Below are positions 35,460 to 44,900 of a stretch of DNA of 64,000 bases, one piece after another. The position numbers and the translations under genes are program-made. The notes beneath the pieces are model-generated. The model was not told where the DNA came from. It did no database searches and saw only the letters and a program-made list of their open reading frames with translations. The stretch comes from Microthrixaceae bacterium. Lineage in GTDB: Bacteria; Actinomycetota; Acidimicrobiia; Acidimicrobiales; Microtrichaceae. Location of the stretch: contig JAMLGK010000001.1 in the NCBI GenBank assembly GCA_023957995.1, positions 124,001 through 188,000 on the forward strand. Reading direction: 5' to 3'. Each line of letters begins with the position of its first letter. The stretch's first letter is position 1.

Positions 35460-36348
35460 GTCGGCGGTGTCCGGGCCGGTCACGCCGGTCCGTGTGGTGA
35501 TCGTCCACTGGAACCAGCCGGAGGAATGCGTCGCCACGGTGGATCAACTGCTGTACGGCAGCCTGCCGGTGCGGGTGACGGTGGTCGACAACGCCTCGGA
35601 GCGCACCGCTCGCGCCGAACTAGGAGCCGGGCTGGCCGAACGCATCGACGAGCGCCTGGTGGAGATCATCGATGCACCCACGAACCTCGGTTTCGGTCCC
35701 GGCGCCAACCTGGGACTCCGGGCCTTCCTGGAGCGCACCGACGAGGGCGACTGGGTGTTCCTGGCCCCCCACGACGTGCAGGTGGCCGAGGACACGATCG
35801 AGACGATCCTGGCCGCTGCGGCGGCAGTGCCCACAGCCGGACTGTGCTGCGGTGACGTCGGCGATTCGATGGTGCCGGTGATCGACCCCTACTTCGGTGG
35901 AATGGTGGTTCCCGGTGGTGACCGTCCCGGCTGGGAACCGGTCGACTACCCCCACGGCACCCTGATGGGCCTGAGACGACAGTGCCTCGAGGAGGTGGGC
36001 CTCTTCGACGAACGCTTCTTCTCCTACTGCGAGGAGGCCGATCTGGCGCTGCGAGCGCGCAGGGCGGGTTGGCAGATCGGTCTCGTCCGTGGAGCGTTCG
36101 CGACCAACCGGGGTCTCGGCTCCCGGGTCTGGACCGTCGACTACCTGCAGACCCGCAACACCTTGTTGCTGGTGCAGGAACACTCCGGTTGGTACCACGC
36201 CCTGGTCCGCATCTGCTTCACGCTGGTGCAGATCGTGCGCGGCACCATCTCACCTGGGACCCGCCCGCCGGTGTTCGACGCGTCCGCGCGACTGGCCGGA
36301 ATCCGCGACTTCTTCAGGCGGAGGTTCGGGCCACCCCCGCCCCGGTGA
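35452..36348 (+). CDS. Glycosyltransferase family 2 (rhamnosyltransferase-like)
   Basis: 298 residues, GT-A fold. N-terminal VRVVIVHWNQPEECVATV, then VVDNAS (nucleotide-sugar Asp) and NLGFGPGANLGL, with a later EEADLALRARRAGW acceptor/catalytic segment, as in WbbL-like GT2 enzymes that add sugars to lipid-linked glycans. No TM helices. The start is uncertain: TTG 35452 overlaps the gltD stop by 8 nt, while GTG 35467 and GTG 35494 are in-frame alternatives. The 3' end overlaps the convergent gene by 35 bp. Confidence 0.82.
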   Translation: MSESAVSGPVTPVRVVIVHWNQPEECVATVDQLLYGSLPVRVTVVDNASERTARAELGAGLAERIDERLVEIIDAPTNLGFGPGANLGLRAFLERTDEGDWVFLAPHDVQVAEDTIETILAAAAAVPTAGLCCGDVGDSMVPVIDPYFGGMVVPGGDRPGWEPVDYPHGTLMGLRRQCLEEVGLFDERFFSYCEEADLALRARRAGWQIGLVRGAFATNRGLGSRVWTVDYLQTRNTLLLVQEHSGWYHALVRICFTLVQIVRGTISPGTRPPVFDASARLAGIRDFFRRRFGPPPPR

Positions 36349-38881
36349 GGTCGACCGAATCGGCGCCCTCGGTTCCGGAACCGGGCTCGAACCCCTCGGG
36401 CGCATCCTGGAGAGAGCGGCCCAGTGACTTGCGCCTGGCATCGAGTCGCCAGAGCACCACGACAGCGATCGCGTAGATACCCAGCGACAGCAGCTGCACG
36501 GTGTGGAATCCCCACGACATGGCGAGGATCGTCGTCAACACCGAGCCGATGACCGAGAAGACGCCGTTGATGGCCCAACCCCAGGCGACGTACTCATCGG
36601 GGTGGTCGCTCAGTGCGCCCACGGTGCGCAGGCCGAACGGCATGAACATTCCGAGGATGAGTCCGAGGGGTGCGAGGAGCACGAACGACAACAGCACCCG
36701 CGCTGCGAAGGGCGCCGTGAGCGTGCCCTCGATCAGCGGAGGTATGCCGAGCCGGTAGACCAGGGTGAGGACCGCCAGGGCGCCCAGCAGAACGGGCAGG
36801 ACCCTGGTCGGGTTGGCCGAGAAGCGCCCCGACCACAGCGCTCCGATGCCGGTGAACACCAGGATCGAGGCCAGCGTGACGGTCAGCGAGTAGCTGGGAT
36901 ACCCGAGGTATCCGACGAGCTGCTGGATCATCGATATCTCATAGAGCATGAATCCGAGGCCCAGCGCAGCGAAGTAGAGCGCCGAGATCCCCTTGGCCGG
37001 CAACTCCTTCCACTGGCGCCGGATGACCACGAAGGGCAACAACAGGAACACGACTGCGAACAGGGCGGCGACCGCCAACAACAACAGCAGCACGCGCTCA
37101 CCGATGGCGTATTCACGGAAGTCGACCGTGGTGGCCCGCCCGATGTCCTTGACCACGTCGGTGAACGGCGTGAAGTGCCAGAAGAACGGTGCATCGTCGG
37201 TGATCGCCGAGATGTCGTCGGGGTACTCCGCCACCAGTGATTCGAGGGTGGCCTCGTCAGCGGCACCGGCGAGCGCAGCGACGGGACTGTCGGCCCGGAC
37301 ACCTCCCGGGGCGTAGATGACCTGGCTGTCGGTGGTGGATTCCACGCTCTCGGTGAATGCCGCGATCCGCTCGGGCGTGAGCGGGGCCTTCGAAACCACG
37401 ATGGTGGAGAGCCCGCTGGTGAAGGGGTCCTCCGAGGTCGCCACCAGCAGGTGCTGGGACGGATCATCGACGCCGAGGTCCTCCAGGGCTTCGCGGGCGG
37501 TGACCACGTAGCGGGCCGTGCGGTTGGGGGAGTTGGCGAAGTCGACCTCGCCGAACTGTGCCACCGAGATGCCGTCGTCGGAGAGGTGGTCGAGCGTCTC
37601 GATCACCATGTCGGTGGTGTAGAGGTAGCTCTCGGAGAGCACGAAGGCTCCCGAGGAGGCCGCGTTGTTGGCCGCATAGCTGTCGGGGGCCACGAACCAG
37701 ACCAGGTCGAAGCCTCCGTCGCTACGGGCCAGGTAGGACCTGCCATCGCCCTGGGTGAGCTCCACGTTGGGGAAGTCGGGCAGGTGGCCGGTGTAGTCCG
37801 CGAACTCGTCGGTGAGCAGTCCGACGGTGACCGGGTTCAGCTCCACCGCCTCGATCTGTTCGGAGCCGTTGTAGAGCGAGGCGAGGATCTCGTTGCCGCC
37901 GGCCGATCCGATGATCAGCTGCTTGGAGGGAGGCTCGCCGAGCGTGGCGAACGGCCAGGCACGGGGATCGTCGTCGAATCGTGTGAGCGCCTCGACGTCG
38001 CCGTCGAACTCGTAGATCGCCGAACCGGTCGTACCGTCGTGCACCAGTGCCTTGGCACCGTCGAGTTGCTCGAAGTCCTGCACGTCGACCCTGAACACCG
38101 GGCCCCAACCGGTGAAGTCCTGTCCTTCGTTGGTGATCTTGGCGGCCTCGGGACGCAACGTCGGCAGGACGTTCTCGCCGAACGCAGCCAGGAGCACCAG
38201 CACCGCGCACAGGGCGATGGCCACCGGCCTGAACAGCCCGGAGGTGCGCCAGGCGAAGGTCAGCGCCACGACCGCCAGCAGGGTCGCCGCGATCATGATC
38301 ACCGACGGCGGTCCGAGACCGGCGATGAGGAACACGACCACGACACAGCCGAGTCCGGCTCCCAGAAGGTCCGCGAAGTAGAGCCGACCCACCTCGGAGC
38401 CTGCCCTCGCGAGGAGCATCGACACGATGATCCCGATGGGCACGAACGACACGAACAGCGCCAGACAGATGATCCCCAACGCTGCGAAGTTGCTGAAGGA
38501 CTCCCTCGATCCGTAGTCCCAGAGCGCAACGGTGTCGATCGGCATCAACGCCACGACGCAGTATCCGAGGACCACGCTGAGCGCCCCGACGAAGCTGAAC
38601 ACCCGCAGGATCGATGCGGTCGATGCCGCTCGGAGCCGTGAGGACAACACCACCGCGGTGGCACCGGTTCCCAGGCCCAGCAGGGCCAGTCCGATCACCA
38701 GGTAGGTGTAGTAGTACCAGAGCTTGTAGGAGATGACCCGGGTGTAGGCCACCTCGAGCAGTAGGCCGGCCAGGCTGACCGCGAAGATCGCCCACAGCGC
38801 CGCCGGACGGCTCAGTCCGAGGGGTCGGGGTGTATCCGTGGCTTCCGCGGGCGCGGCGTCGGTGGAGGTGTCGTTCGGCAC
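36314..38881 (-). CDS. Multi-spanning membrane protein with a spermidine synthase-like domain
   Basis: 855 residues. About seven TM helices (~30-250), a cytosolic or extracytoplasmic Rossmann domain (~330-530), an extra soluble stretch, then about seven more TM helices (~610-820). The Rossmann part has LIIGSAGGNEIL in place of the SAM-binding GGGDG loop, VELNP and GDGRSYLAR, so it resembles polyamine aminopropyltransferases. The catalytic Asp region reads VWFVAPDSYAANNAA rather than the usual D-x-x-D-P-x-G-P, so true spermidine synthesis is doubtful. Function unknown. GTG 38881 has TAGTCT 6 nt upstream. Confidence 0.75.
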   Translation of the reverse strand: MPNDTSTDAAPAEATDTPRPLGLSRPAALWAIFAVSLAGLLLEVAYTRVISYKLWYYYTYLVIGLALLGLGTGATAVVLSSRLRAASTASILRVFSFVGALSVVLGYCVVALMPIDTVALWDYGSRESFSNFAALGIICLALFVSFVPIGIIVSMLLARAGSEVGRLYFADLLGAGLGCVVVVFLIAGLGPPSVIMIAATLLAVVALTFAWRTSGLFRPVAIALCAVLVLLAAFGENVLPTLRPEAAKITNEGQDFTGWGPVFRVDVQDFEQLDGAKALVHDGTTGSAIYEFDGDVEALTRFDDDPRAWPFATLGEPPSKQLIIGSAGGNEILASLYNGSEQIEAVELNPVTVGLLTDEFADYTGHLPDFPNVELTQGDGRSYLARSDGGFDLVWFVAPDSYAANNAASSGAFVLSESYLYTTDMVIETLDHLSDDGISVAQFGEVDFANSPNRTARYVVTAREALEDLGVDDPSQHLLVATSEDPFTSGLSTIVVSKAPLTPERIAAFTESVESTTDSQVIYAPGGVRADSPVAALAGAADEATLESLVAEYPDDISAITDDAPFFWHFTPFTDVVKDIGRATTVDFREYAIGERVLLLLLAVAALFAVVFLLLPFVVIRRQWKELPAKGISALYFAALGLGFMLYEISMIQQLVGYLGYPSYSLTVTLASILVFTGIGALWSGRFSANPTRVLPVLLGALAVLTLVYRLGIPPLIEGTLTAPFAARVLLSFVLLAPLGLILGMFMPFGLRTVGALSDHPDEYVAWGWAINGVFSVIGSVLTTILAMSWGFHTVQLLSLGIYAIAVVVLWRLDARRKSLGRSLQDAPEGFEPGSGTEGADSVDLTGAGVARTSA

Positions 38882-38887
38882 CGCCCG

Positions 38888-38893
38888 AGACTA
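38888..38893 (-). promoter_or_regulatory. Leaderless-type -10 (TAGTCT) for the spermidine synthase-like gene
   Basis: TANNNT hexamer 6 nt before GTG 38881, in the 30-bp gap after the small membrane gene. Confidence 0.4.
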
Positions 38894-38911
38894 CTCCTGG
38901 GGTGTGTTCGG

Positions 38912-39190
38912 TCAGGGTATATCGGGGCGCTCGGGGAGCACCCCCATCTCGGCCGCGGCCACGACCGGACGCACCTTCCACAGGTACCAGATGCTGATGA
39001 AGAGCCCGCCGCACACGAACAGCACGCCGAGCAGGATCATCGTCATCCACAGGACCTGGTTGCGCTCGGCGAGGGACCAGGCCCACTGGGGCCGCCGCGC
39101 CGCGTCGAGGAGGGCCCAGATCGTGATCGCAAGCGGCGCTCCGAAGACCATCGTGAGCAGCACCGCCCGTATGAGATCAACCCAGGGCAT
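38912..39190 (-). CDS. Small two-helix membrane protein (PLDc_N-like)
   Basis: 92 residues, two TM helices (~6-27 and ~47-70) with a DAARRPQWAW loop between. This is the pattern of the phospholipase D-nuclease N-terminal-like domain found alone in many actinobacteria. No catalytic residues; probably a membrane accessory or cardiolipin synthase-related protein. It overlaps the end of the upstream HAD gene by 14 nt, so the two are likely cotranslated. Confidence 0.7.
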   Translation of the reverse strand: MPWVDLIRAVLLTMVFGAPLAITIWALLDAARRPQWAWSLAERNQVLWMTMILLGVLFVCGGLFISIWYLWKVRPVVAAAEMGVLPERPDIP

Positions 39191-39827
39191 CTCGTCGCCG
39201 ATCCAGACGCTCTGCTCCGGGGTCCATGCCCGGTAGCTGACCTGGATAGGCGCCGCTGTGTTCGGTGACCAGGTCGGCCACGAGCAACTCCACCTCGTCC
39301 CAACTGGTTGCCCTCGGACCGGGGAGATCCCGGTTGTAGGGCTGCTCGAACACGATCACGGTGTTGCCCGACTCCCGCAGCGACGCAATGTTGTGCGGCG
39401 CGTCCTCCACGTAGGCATCGGCCTCCACCTGGGGCTTTTGCCCGAGGAAGCAGATGTCGCGGTACGGGATGCGGGCGTCGTCGAGCCACGACACGGTGTC
39501 GGCGACGACCTTGGCGTGGGACCAGTTGCTGACCAGTCGGTGGGTGATGATCCGGATCCACACTCCGGCGTCCGAGAGGCGCCACAGCGCTTCGGAGACT
39601 CCTTCGATCGGAGGCGCGTGACGGAACAGTCCGTCCTCGGCGACCGCTCGTGCATGGTGTTCGAGGAATCCCTCCCGGTCGAGACCCCATTCCGCGAAGT
39701 CCCAGGTGACCTCGGTGGTCAGTTCCGCCGGATCGATCCCGCGGTGGCGGGCGACCGCCAGGCGGAACGCCTCGTTGTAGTCTGCGCACACTCCGTCGAG
39801 GTCGACCCCGAAGATGAACTCGCTCAT
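39177..39827 (-). CDS. HAD-superfamily 5'-nucleotidase-like hydrolase
   Basis: 216 residues from MSEFIFGVDLDGVCADYN. The DLDG motif (Asp at position 9 as nucleophile and the +2 Asp) belongs to HAD phosphatases; later motifs ITHR and VEDAPHNI supply the remaining residues. Overall similar to 5'(3')-deoxyribonucleotidases. I start at ATG 39827 because longer versions add an Arg/Gly/Pro-rich segment without homology pattern and approach the upstream GT4 stop (28-bp gap kept). Confidence 0.8.
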   Translation of the reverse strand: MSEFIFGVDLDGVCADYNEAFRLAVARHRGIDPAELTTEVTWDFAEWGLDREGFLEHHARAVAEDGLFRHAPPIEGVSEALWRLSDAGVWIRIITHRLVSNWSHAKVVADTVSWLDDARIPYRDICFLGQKPQVEADAYVEDAPHNIASLRESGNTVIVFEQPYNRDLPGPRATSWDEVELLVADLVTEHSGAYPGQLPGMDPGAERLDRRRDALG

Positions 39828-39855
39828 CGGCCCACCCGTAGGTCGCCCGGCCTGT

Positions 39856-41037
39856 TCATGGACGGCCCGCCCTCCGGCGGGCATCCGCTGCCAACACCTC
39901 GAAGTTGGCCAGCGCCGCCTGCTGCCACGTCAGTTCGGCCGCGCGCGCCAGCGCACCCTCTTCGAGCTGTCGGCGGAGCCCGGTGTCGGTCAGCACATCG
40001 ACCAGCGCACCGGCGAGGTCCTCGTCGCGCTCGGCCAGCAGCCCCGAACGTCCGGGATCCACCGCGTCGGCATGGCCTGCGATGTCGGTCGCCACAGCGG
40101 GGGTTCCACAGGCGGCTGCTTCGGTGAGGGTCATTCCCCAGCCCTCGCGCACCGATGCCGAGGTGGCGACCCAACTGCGCCGGTAGAGATCGAGCAGTTC
40201 CGCGTCGGAGATCCGCCCCGGCAGCCTGATGTGGTCCTGAAGTCCGAGCGCCGCGATCTCGGCTTCGATGTCGTCGCGTTCGTAGCCCTCGCCCACGATC
40301 ACCAGTTCGGCGTCGGGCACCTTGTCGAGCACGCGGGCCCAGATGCCCACCAGGCGGCCGAAGTTCTTCACCGGCACCAGACGTCCCACGGCCATGGCCA
40401 GCGGGGTGGGGTTCTTGGGCCCTGCCGGGGAGAACCCCGGGTCCACTCCCGGGGTGATCACCTGGAGGTTCTCCGCGGGGAACCCGAGCTCGAGCATCTC
40501 CGCTTCGGACGATCGCGACAGGGTGACGATCGGCTGGTTGCGGTACAGGACCGGTCCGATCTTCTCCTCCAGGGCCACTCCGGCATGTGCGAGCGGTTTG
40601 GGGAGGCTCATGTGCCACATGGGCCCGTGGATGTGGTGCAACCACACCATGCGGGGGCCGCGCCGCCACAGCGGAGAGGCGAAGGGCATGCCGTTCCAGA
40701 TCTCCACCAGCGCGTCGGCACGCCCGTAGAGGCGCAGCTTCTCGGCAACCGCGGCACGCGGGAACACCGAGTAGCGGCTTCCCCGGCGCACCACCCGGTA
40801 GCCGTCGCGCACGTCGATCTCCGGACGCCCGTTGGAGAACGAGGTGCGGTGGGTCACCTCGAGACCGGATTGCTCCCACACCGAGGCGATGTTGTGGGCG
40901 TGGATCTCCGACCCCCCGGCCTCGTCGTCGTCGAGGTCGCGCCAGGCGAGCATGTGGACGGTTCGGATGCCCGCGTCGGCAGCGAGATCAGCAATCGCAC
41001 GCCTCACGGCATCGTCGGCAACAGGGGTGTTGAGCAA
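39856..41037 (-). CDS. Glycosyltransferase family 4
   Basis: 393 residues, GT-B fold. The N-terminal acceptor half has DDDEAGGSEIHAHNIA; the donor half has AVGRLVPVKNFGRLV, LVIVGEGYERDDIE and the E-x7-E motif in EGWGMTLTEAAACGTP. It transfers a hexose, typically mannose or glucose, from a nucleotide sugar. It leads a minus-strand group with the HAD, PLDc_N-like and spermidine synthase-like genes. The start is TTG 41037, supported by TAGCAT 7 nt upstream; GTG 41007 is an alternative. Confidence 0.87.
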   Translation of the reverse strand: MLNTPVADDAVRRAIADLAADAGIRTVHMLAWRDLDDDEAGGSEIHAHNIASVWEQSGLEVTHRTSFSNGRPEIDVRDGYRVVRRGSRYSVFPRAAVAEKLRLYGRADALVEIWNGMPFASPLWRRGPRMVWLHHIHGPMWHMSLPKPLAHAGVALEEKIGPVLYRNQPIVTLSRSSEAEMLELGFPAENLQVITPGVDPGFSPAGPKNPTPLAMAVGRLVPVKNFGRLVGIWARVLDKVPDAELVIVGEGYERDDIEAEIAALGLQDHIRLPGRISDAELLDLYRRSWVATSASVREGWGMTLTEAAACGTPAVATDIAGHADAVDPGRSGLLAERDEDLAGALVDVLTDTGLRRQLEEGALARAAELTWQQAALANFEVLAADARRRAGRP

Positions 41038-41043
41038 GGCTCC

Positions 41044-41050
41044 TATGCTA
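41044..41050. promoter_or_regulatory. Overlapping divergent -10 elements (TATGCTA)
   Basis: Reads TATGCT on the plus strand and TAGCAT on the minus strand, sharing five base pairs. The minus element is 7 nt from TTG 41037; the plus element would start transcription near 41056, before the methyltransferase. Confidence 0.45.
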
Positions 41051-41111
41051 CGCAGCGGAGATTGCCGCCCCCAGACACCGCGGAGACATCCGCCCAGGAC
41101 TAGGACTCGAC

Positions 41112-41900
41112 TTGAAGCTCACCGGTGAACGCCCGATGCAGGGGGAGACCCCCGATTCACTGCTGGCCCTGCACGCGGCCGGCTACCGCGAGGTGCGCGA
41201 GCGCATGGGCCAGGGACGCTTCCTCGACGTGGGGTGTGGACTGGGCGACGAGAGCGTGGGCTTCACCGGCGAGGACCGCTTCGTGGTGGGTGTCGACTAC
41301 GACGCCGAGACCGCAGCAACAGCGGTGGGCGTCCACGGGGGAGCCGGGCTGCGCACCGAGTGTGCCGACGGTTCGATGCTGGGGCTGCGCTCCGATTCGT
41401 TCGACAACGTGTGTTCCTCGCACCTGATCGAGCACTTCACCGAACCCCAGCACCACGTGCGCGAGGTGGCGCGGGTACTGGCCCCCGAGGGCAGCGCGTT
41501 CTTCCTCACACCCAACGAACCCGCCGATTTCGAGAATCCCTACCACGTGTTCCTCTTCACCCGAGAGAGCCTGCGGGCGATGCTCGAGGAGCACTTCGCC
41601 GAGGTGGAGATCTGGGGCCTGGAGGGCAACGAGGTGGTGCTCGAGGACTTCGCCACCCGTCGGGCGATGGCCGAGAAGATGCTGCGGCTGGACCCCTTCG
41701 GCCTGCGCCACAAGCTTCCGCGCAAGGCCTTCGTGTGGCTGCACGCCACCGGGCGGCGCGTCGCCTACCGCTTCACCAACACCGATCAGACCGGTGGCGC
41801 CTCCGGGATCACCGAGGACGATCTCTTCCTCGGACCCGAGAGCGACATCACAGATCAGACCCTGGTGTTGTTCGCGGTGTGTCGGAAGCCGCTCGTCTGA
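41112..41900 (+). CDS. Class I SAM-dependent methyltransferase
   Basis: 262 residues. The opening LTGERPMQG motif occurs in many glycan- and sugar-linked methyltransferases. Motif I is FLDVGCGLGDES, the acidic strand-2 end is VGVDYD, and motif II/III follow with NVCSSHLIEHF and LAPEGSAFFLTPNEP (type 11 family). The substrate is unknown; neighbours suggest a sugar or glycolipid. The start is TTG 41112. Its last 53 bp overlap the convergent AftD-like gene. Confidence 0.83.
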   Translation: MKLTGERPMQGETPDSLLALHAAGYREVRERMGQGRFLDVGCGLGDESVGFTGEDRFVVGVDYDAETAATAVGVHGGAGLRTECADGSMLGLRSDSFDNVCSSHLIEHFTEPQHHVREVARVLAPEGSAFFLTPNEPADFENPYHVFLFTRESLRAMLEEHFAEVEIWGLEGNEVVLEDFATRRAMAEKMLRLDPFGLRHKLPRKAFVWLHATGRRVAYRFTNTDQTGGASGITEDDLFLGPESDITDQTLVLFAVCRKPLV

Positions 41901-44900
41901 GGTGGGAGACCGCCACGTCGAGCACCAGCAGCGCCACCGCTGCGAGGGTCCAGGCGTGGGTCACCTCGAAGAGGTTCATCCAGTTGAAGTCCACCAGGTA
42001 GTTGCCCAACAGTTGCTTGGCGATCACGAACCCGGCCGCAGCAGCGAACAACGCAGGGCCACCGAATCGCAGCACGAGCTGGCCTCGGGGCACCCACAGG
42101 GCGACGAAGGCCACGATCATGACGGCCAGGCCCACAGCCCAACCCATGAACACCAGCGCCAGGAGTCCCGCAGCCACCGCTGCGACGCCTGCACGCGCCG
42201 GGGCAAGTGCCGCTCCTTCGGCGGTGACCGGAGCGACCGACCCGACCTCGATCCCAGCTGTGGGGGAGTCTCCGGCACCACGGATCCGCGGAGCGCGGAT
42301 CACCAGCAGCGCCAGGCAGATCAGCACGCCGATTGCGGACAGCAGCAGTGCGATCCACACCATTCGTTGCGGCGCGAACTCCATCGTGATCGTGGCGTCG
42401 GGGCCCACCACCGCTGGATCGACCTGCCAACCGTTCGCATAGCCGTTGACCAGCGTGGACGGTCCGAGGTCGATCTGTGTGCCGTCCCCGGTCGTGACCG
42501 AGGCCGAGAAGCCGGGACTCTCCGACTCGCCCAGCACCACCCAGTAGGGCTCCTGTGCTCCGCTCACCTCGGTCTGCCACGTGACCTTGCCCGTCATCTC
42601 TGTGGTGTTGGCCGGAGCGGGTGTGACCGGTTCGGGGCCCTCCTGCATCGTGTCGCGCCCCGGAGCGCCTCCCGCGGCGGAAGCCAGCGCCAGTCGGTCG
42701 ACGTCGAAACCGGTCTCGGCGCCGATCCCCGTGGTGAGGCGGTTCTCGCCGGCCTCGAGCGTCGCGGGTGCACACCCGGTCACCTCGAGGAGTTCACCGT
42801 CGAGCGCCTCGCCGACCGTGCCGCTCACGCGGGTCTCCACGCCGACGCCGTCGAGGGTCACGAGGTCGTCCCGACAGGACTGCTCGAGTGCGCTGCCGGC
42901 CTCCGGAACCACCGCCTGCACCGGTAGACCGAGTTCGACGATCCCCACCGGCAGCACCGTGGTCGAACCACCGAACCAGTCGATCGAGTTGGCCTCGTCC
43001 ACCTCGTCGATCGTGAGGCTCAACTCCGTCACGCCCGAGGCCTCGAAGGGCACGGTCACCTCAGCGGTGCCACCCCGCTCGGAGCGATCGCCCACCCCGA
43101 CCGACGGCACCACGAGGCTCTGGGGGTCGCCACCGTTGACCGACACGCTGATCCTGGTCGGCACCGAGTGGAGGCCGTCCCTGCGCAGCACCAGGTCGAG
43201 GCCGTCGATGTCGTAGGGCTCATCCGATGCCACGCTGATCGTCTGGGCGGTGGGAGCGTTCAGGGGTGTCTGCCATGCAGTGGCCGTGTCACCGTCGATC
43301 GCTGAGGTTGCCCGCGACCGGAGGTCGCCGGCCATCCTGCTGGTGGCCTCGGCGCGTGCGCCGCTCACAGCGAGGAGGTCATCGATGGCCGAATCCGCCA
43401 ACTTGGTGGACATGCGGGCGCTGCCGTACAGGGTGACGTCGCGTTGCACCGGTGTGTCGACGACGCGACGCATGAGGATCTCCTCGTCGCTGATAACCAC
43501 CTCCGAGGGGTTGGCGGCGCGGCGGGTGAACACGTAGGTGAGCGGATGGTCGAGCGATCCGGGCCCTGCAGCATCGAGCAGATCGGTCGGGGGCCTGACC
43601 CACTCGGTGACCGGGTCCACGCCGGGGATCCCGACCTCGGCGAAGCCCACGTCCGCCACACCCACATAGCGGTCGAGTTCGGGCACGTTGGTCTCGGTGA
43701 TGGTGATGCGCACGCTGGAGAACTCGCGCTCCGGGAACTCGACGGTCTGGCCGGGCGTACCCTGTCGCGAGGAGTCGTCGAGTGCCACCGTGAGAGGTTC
43801 TCCGCCTTCGAAGGACAACTCGACCTCGGTGATCCAACGGTTGGCCTCGCGCTGGGTCTGCTGGAGGGTCAGGTGGTTGGTGCTGACCGGCTCGGCCAGG
43901 TCGACCTGCAGGTACTCACCGCGTGGTTCGTCGAATGCGCCGACCCTCCAGGCCGTGGCGGGGTCACCGTCCATCGCACGGGCAGCTCGGTCCGAGGGCG
44001 TGTAGGACACGGGGTTGCCGTAGGCCGAGGCCGACACGACCGCACCGCCGAGTTGTTCGCTGACCGTGTAGGAGTCGTCGCCGGCATCGGGGAACTTGTC
44101 GAGCCGGTTGTCGGCGGGATCGACCTCGAGGGGTTCCTCGCCCACCCGTTCGGTGTAGCCGTCGTTCTCGCGCACCGATCCCCAACGACGTGCCTGACGC
44201 CGGTTGGTGTCGGTCACCACGAGTTGTGAGCCGGGCACCTCGAGCTGTTCCTCGAGCCCTTCGGGTTCATCGGCGAAGGACGCCGGATACAGGATCACCC
44301 GGTCGGGGTCGAGCGCACCGACACCTGCCCACGCCACGATGCCTGCACCGTCACCGGCGAGCAGCGTCGGCGACTGCGCCGAGACCGCCCGCACGATCGG
44401 GCGGGGATCGCTCACGTCGAACAGGCTCACTGCCGGTGCGTGTTCCCAGTAGGTGGGTGTGCCGAGCAGGACCTCGTCGTCGAGGCGCAGCACCGGGGAG
44501 GTGTCGTTGTCGATCCCCACGCCGAACGACACGGGGTCCTCGAGCCCGGGTGTCTGGAGGAGCTGGTGGTAGGTGATGTCGGGCCGTGGCGTGCGGAACC
44601 GCTCGTACTGGAGGTCACCCCGGTGTGCGATCGTGCCGACCCCGAGGAGCTGGGCGAGCGGCACCACGGTGTCGGGATCGAAGCGGCCCTCCTGTAGCGG
44701 TAGGTCCCAGGCGTTGAGCAGATCGGCCGAAGAAGGGGTGCCGTAGGGGATCAGCTCGCGCGCTGCATACGGCCGGTCGATGAGCCCCGGGGTGATCGGA
44801 TCCACCGTGTTGCCCCAGCGGTAGGAGGCGAAATCGGTTCCCGGGGTCTCATAGACACGGGTGTCCTGGTCGCCCTGGTCCATCGCCGCAGCGGCCTCGT

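Noticed and set aside
36314..38881. Genuine spermidine synthase (speE)
   Set aside because: The SAM-binding and catalytic Asp signatures are altered and most of the protein is membrane helices, so no gene symbol was given.
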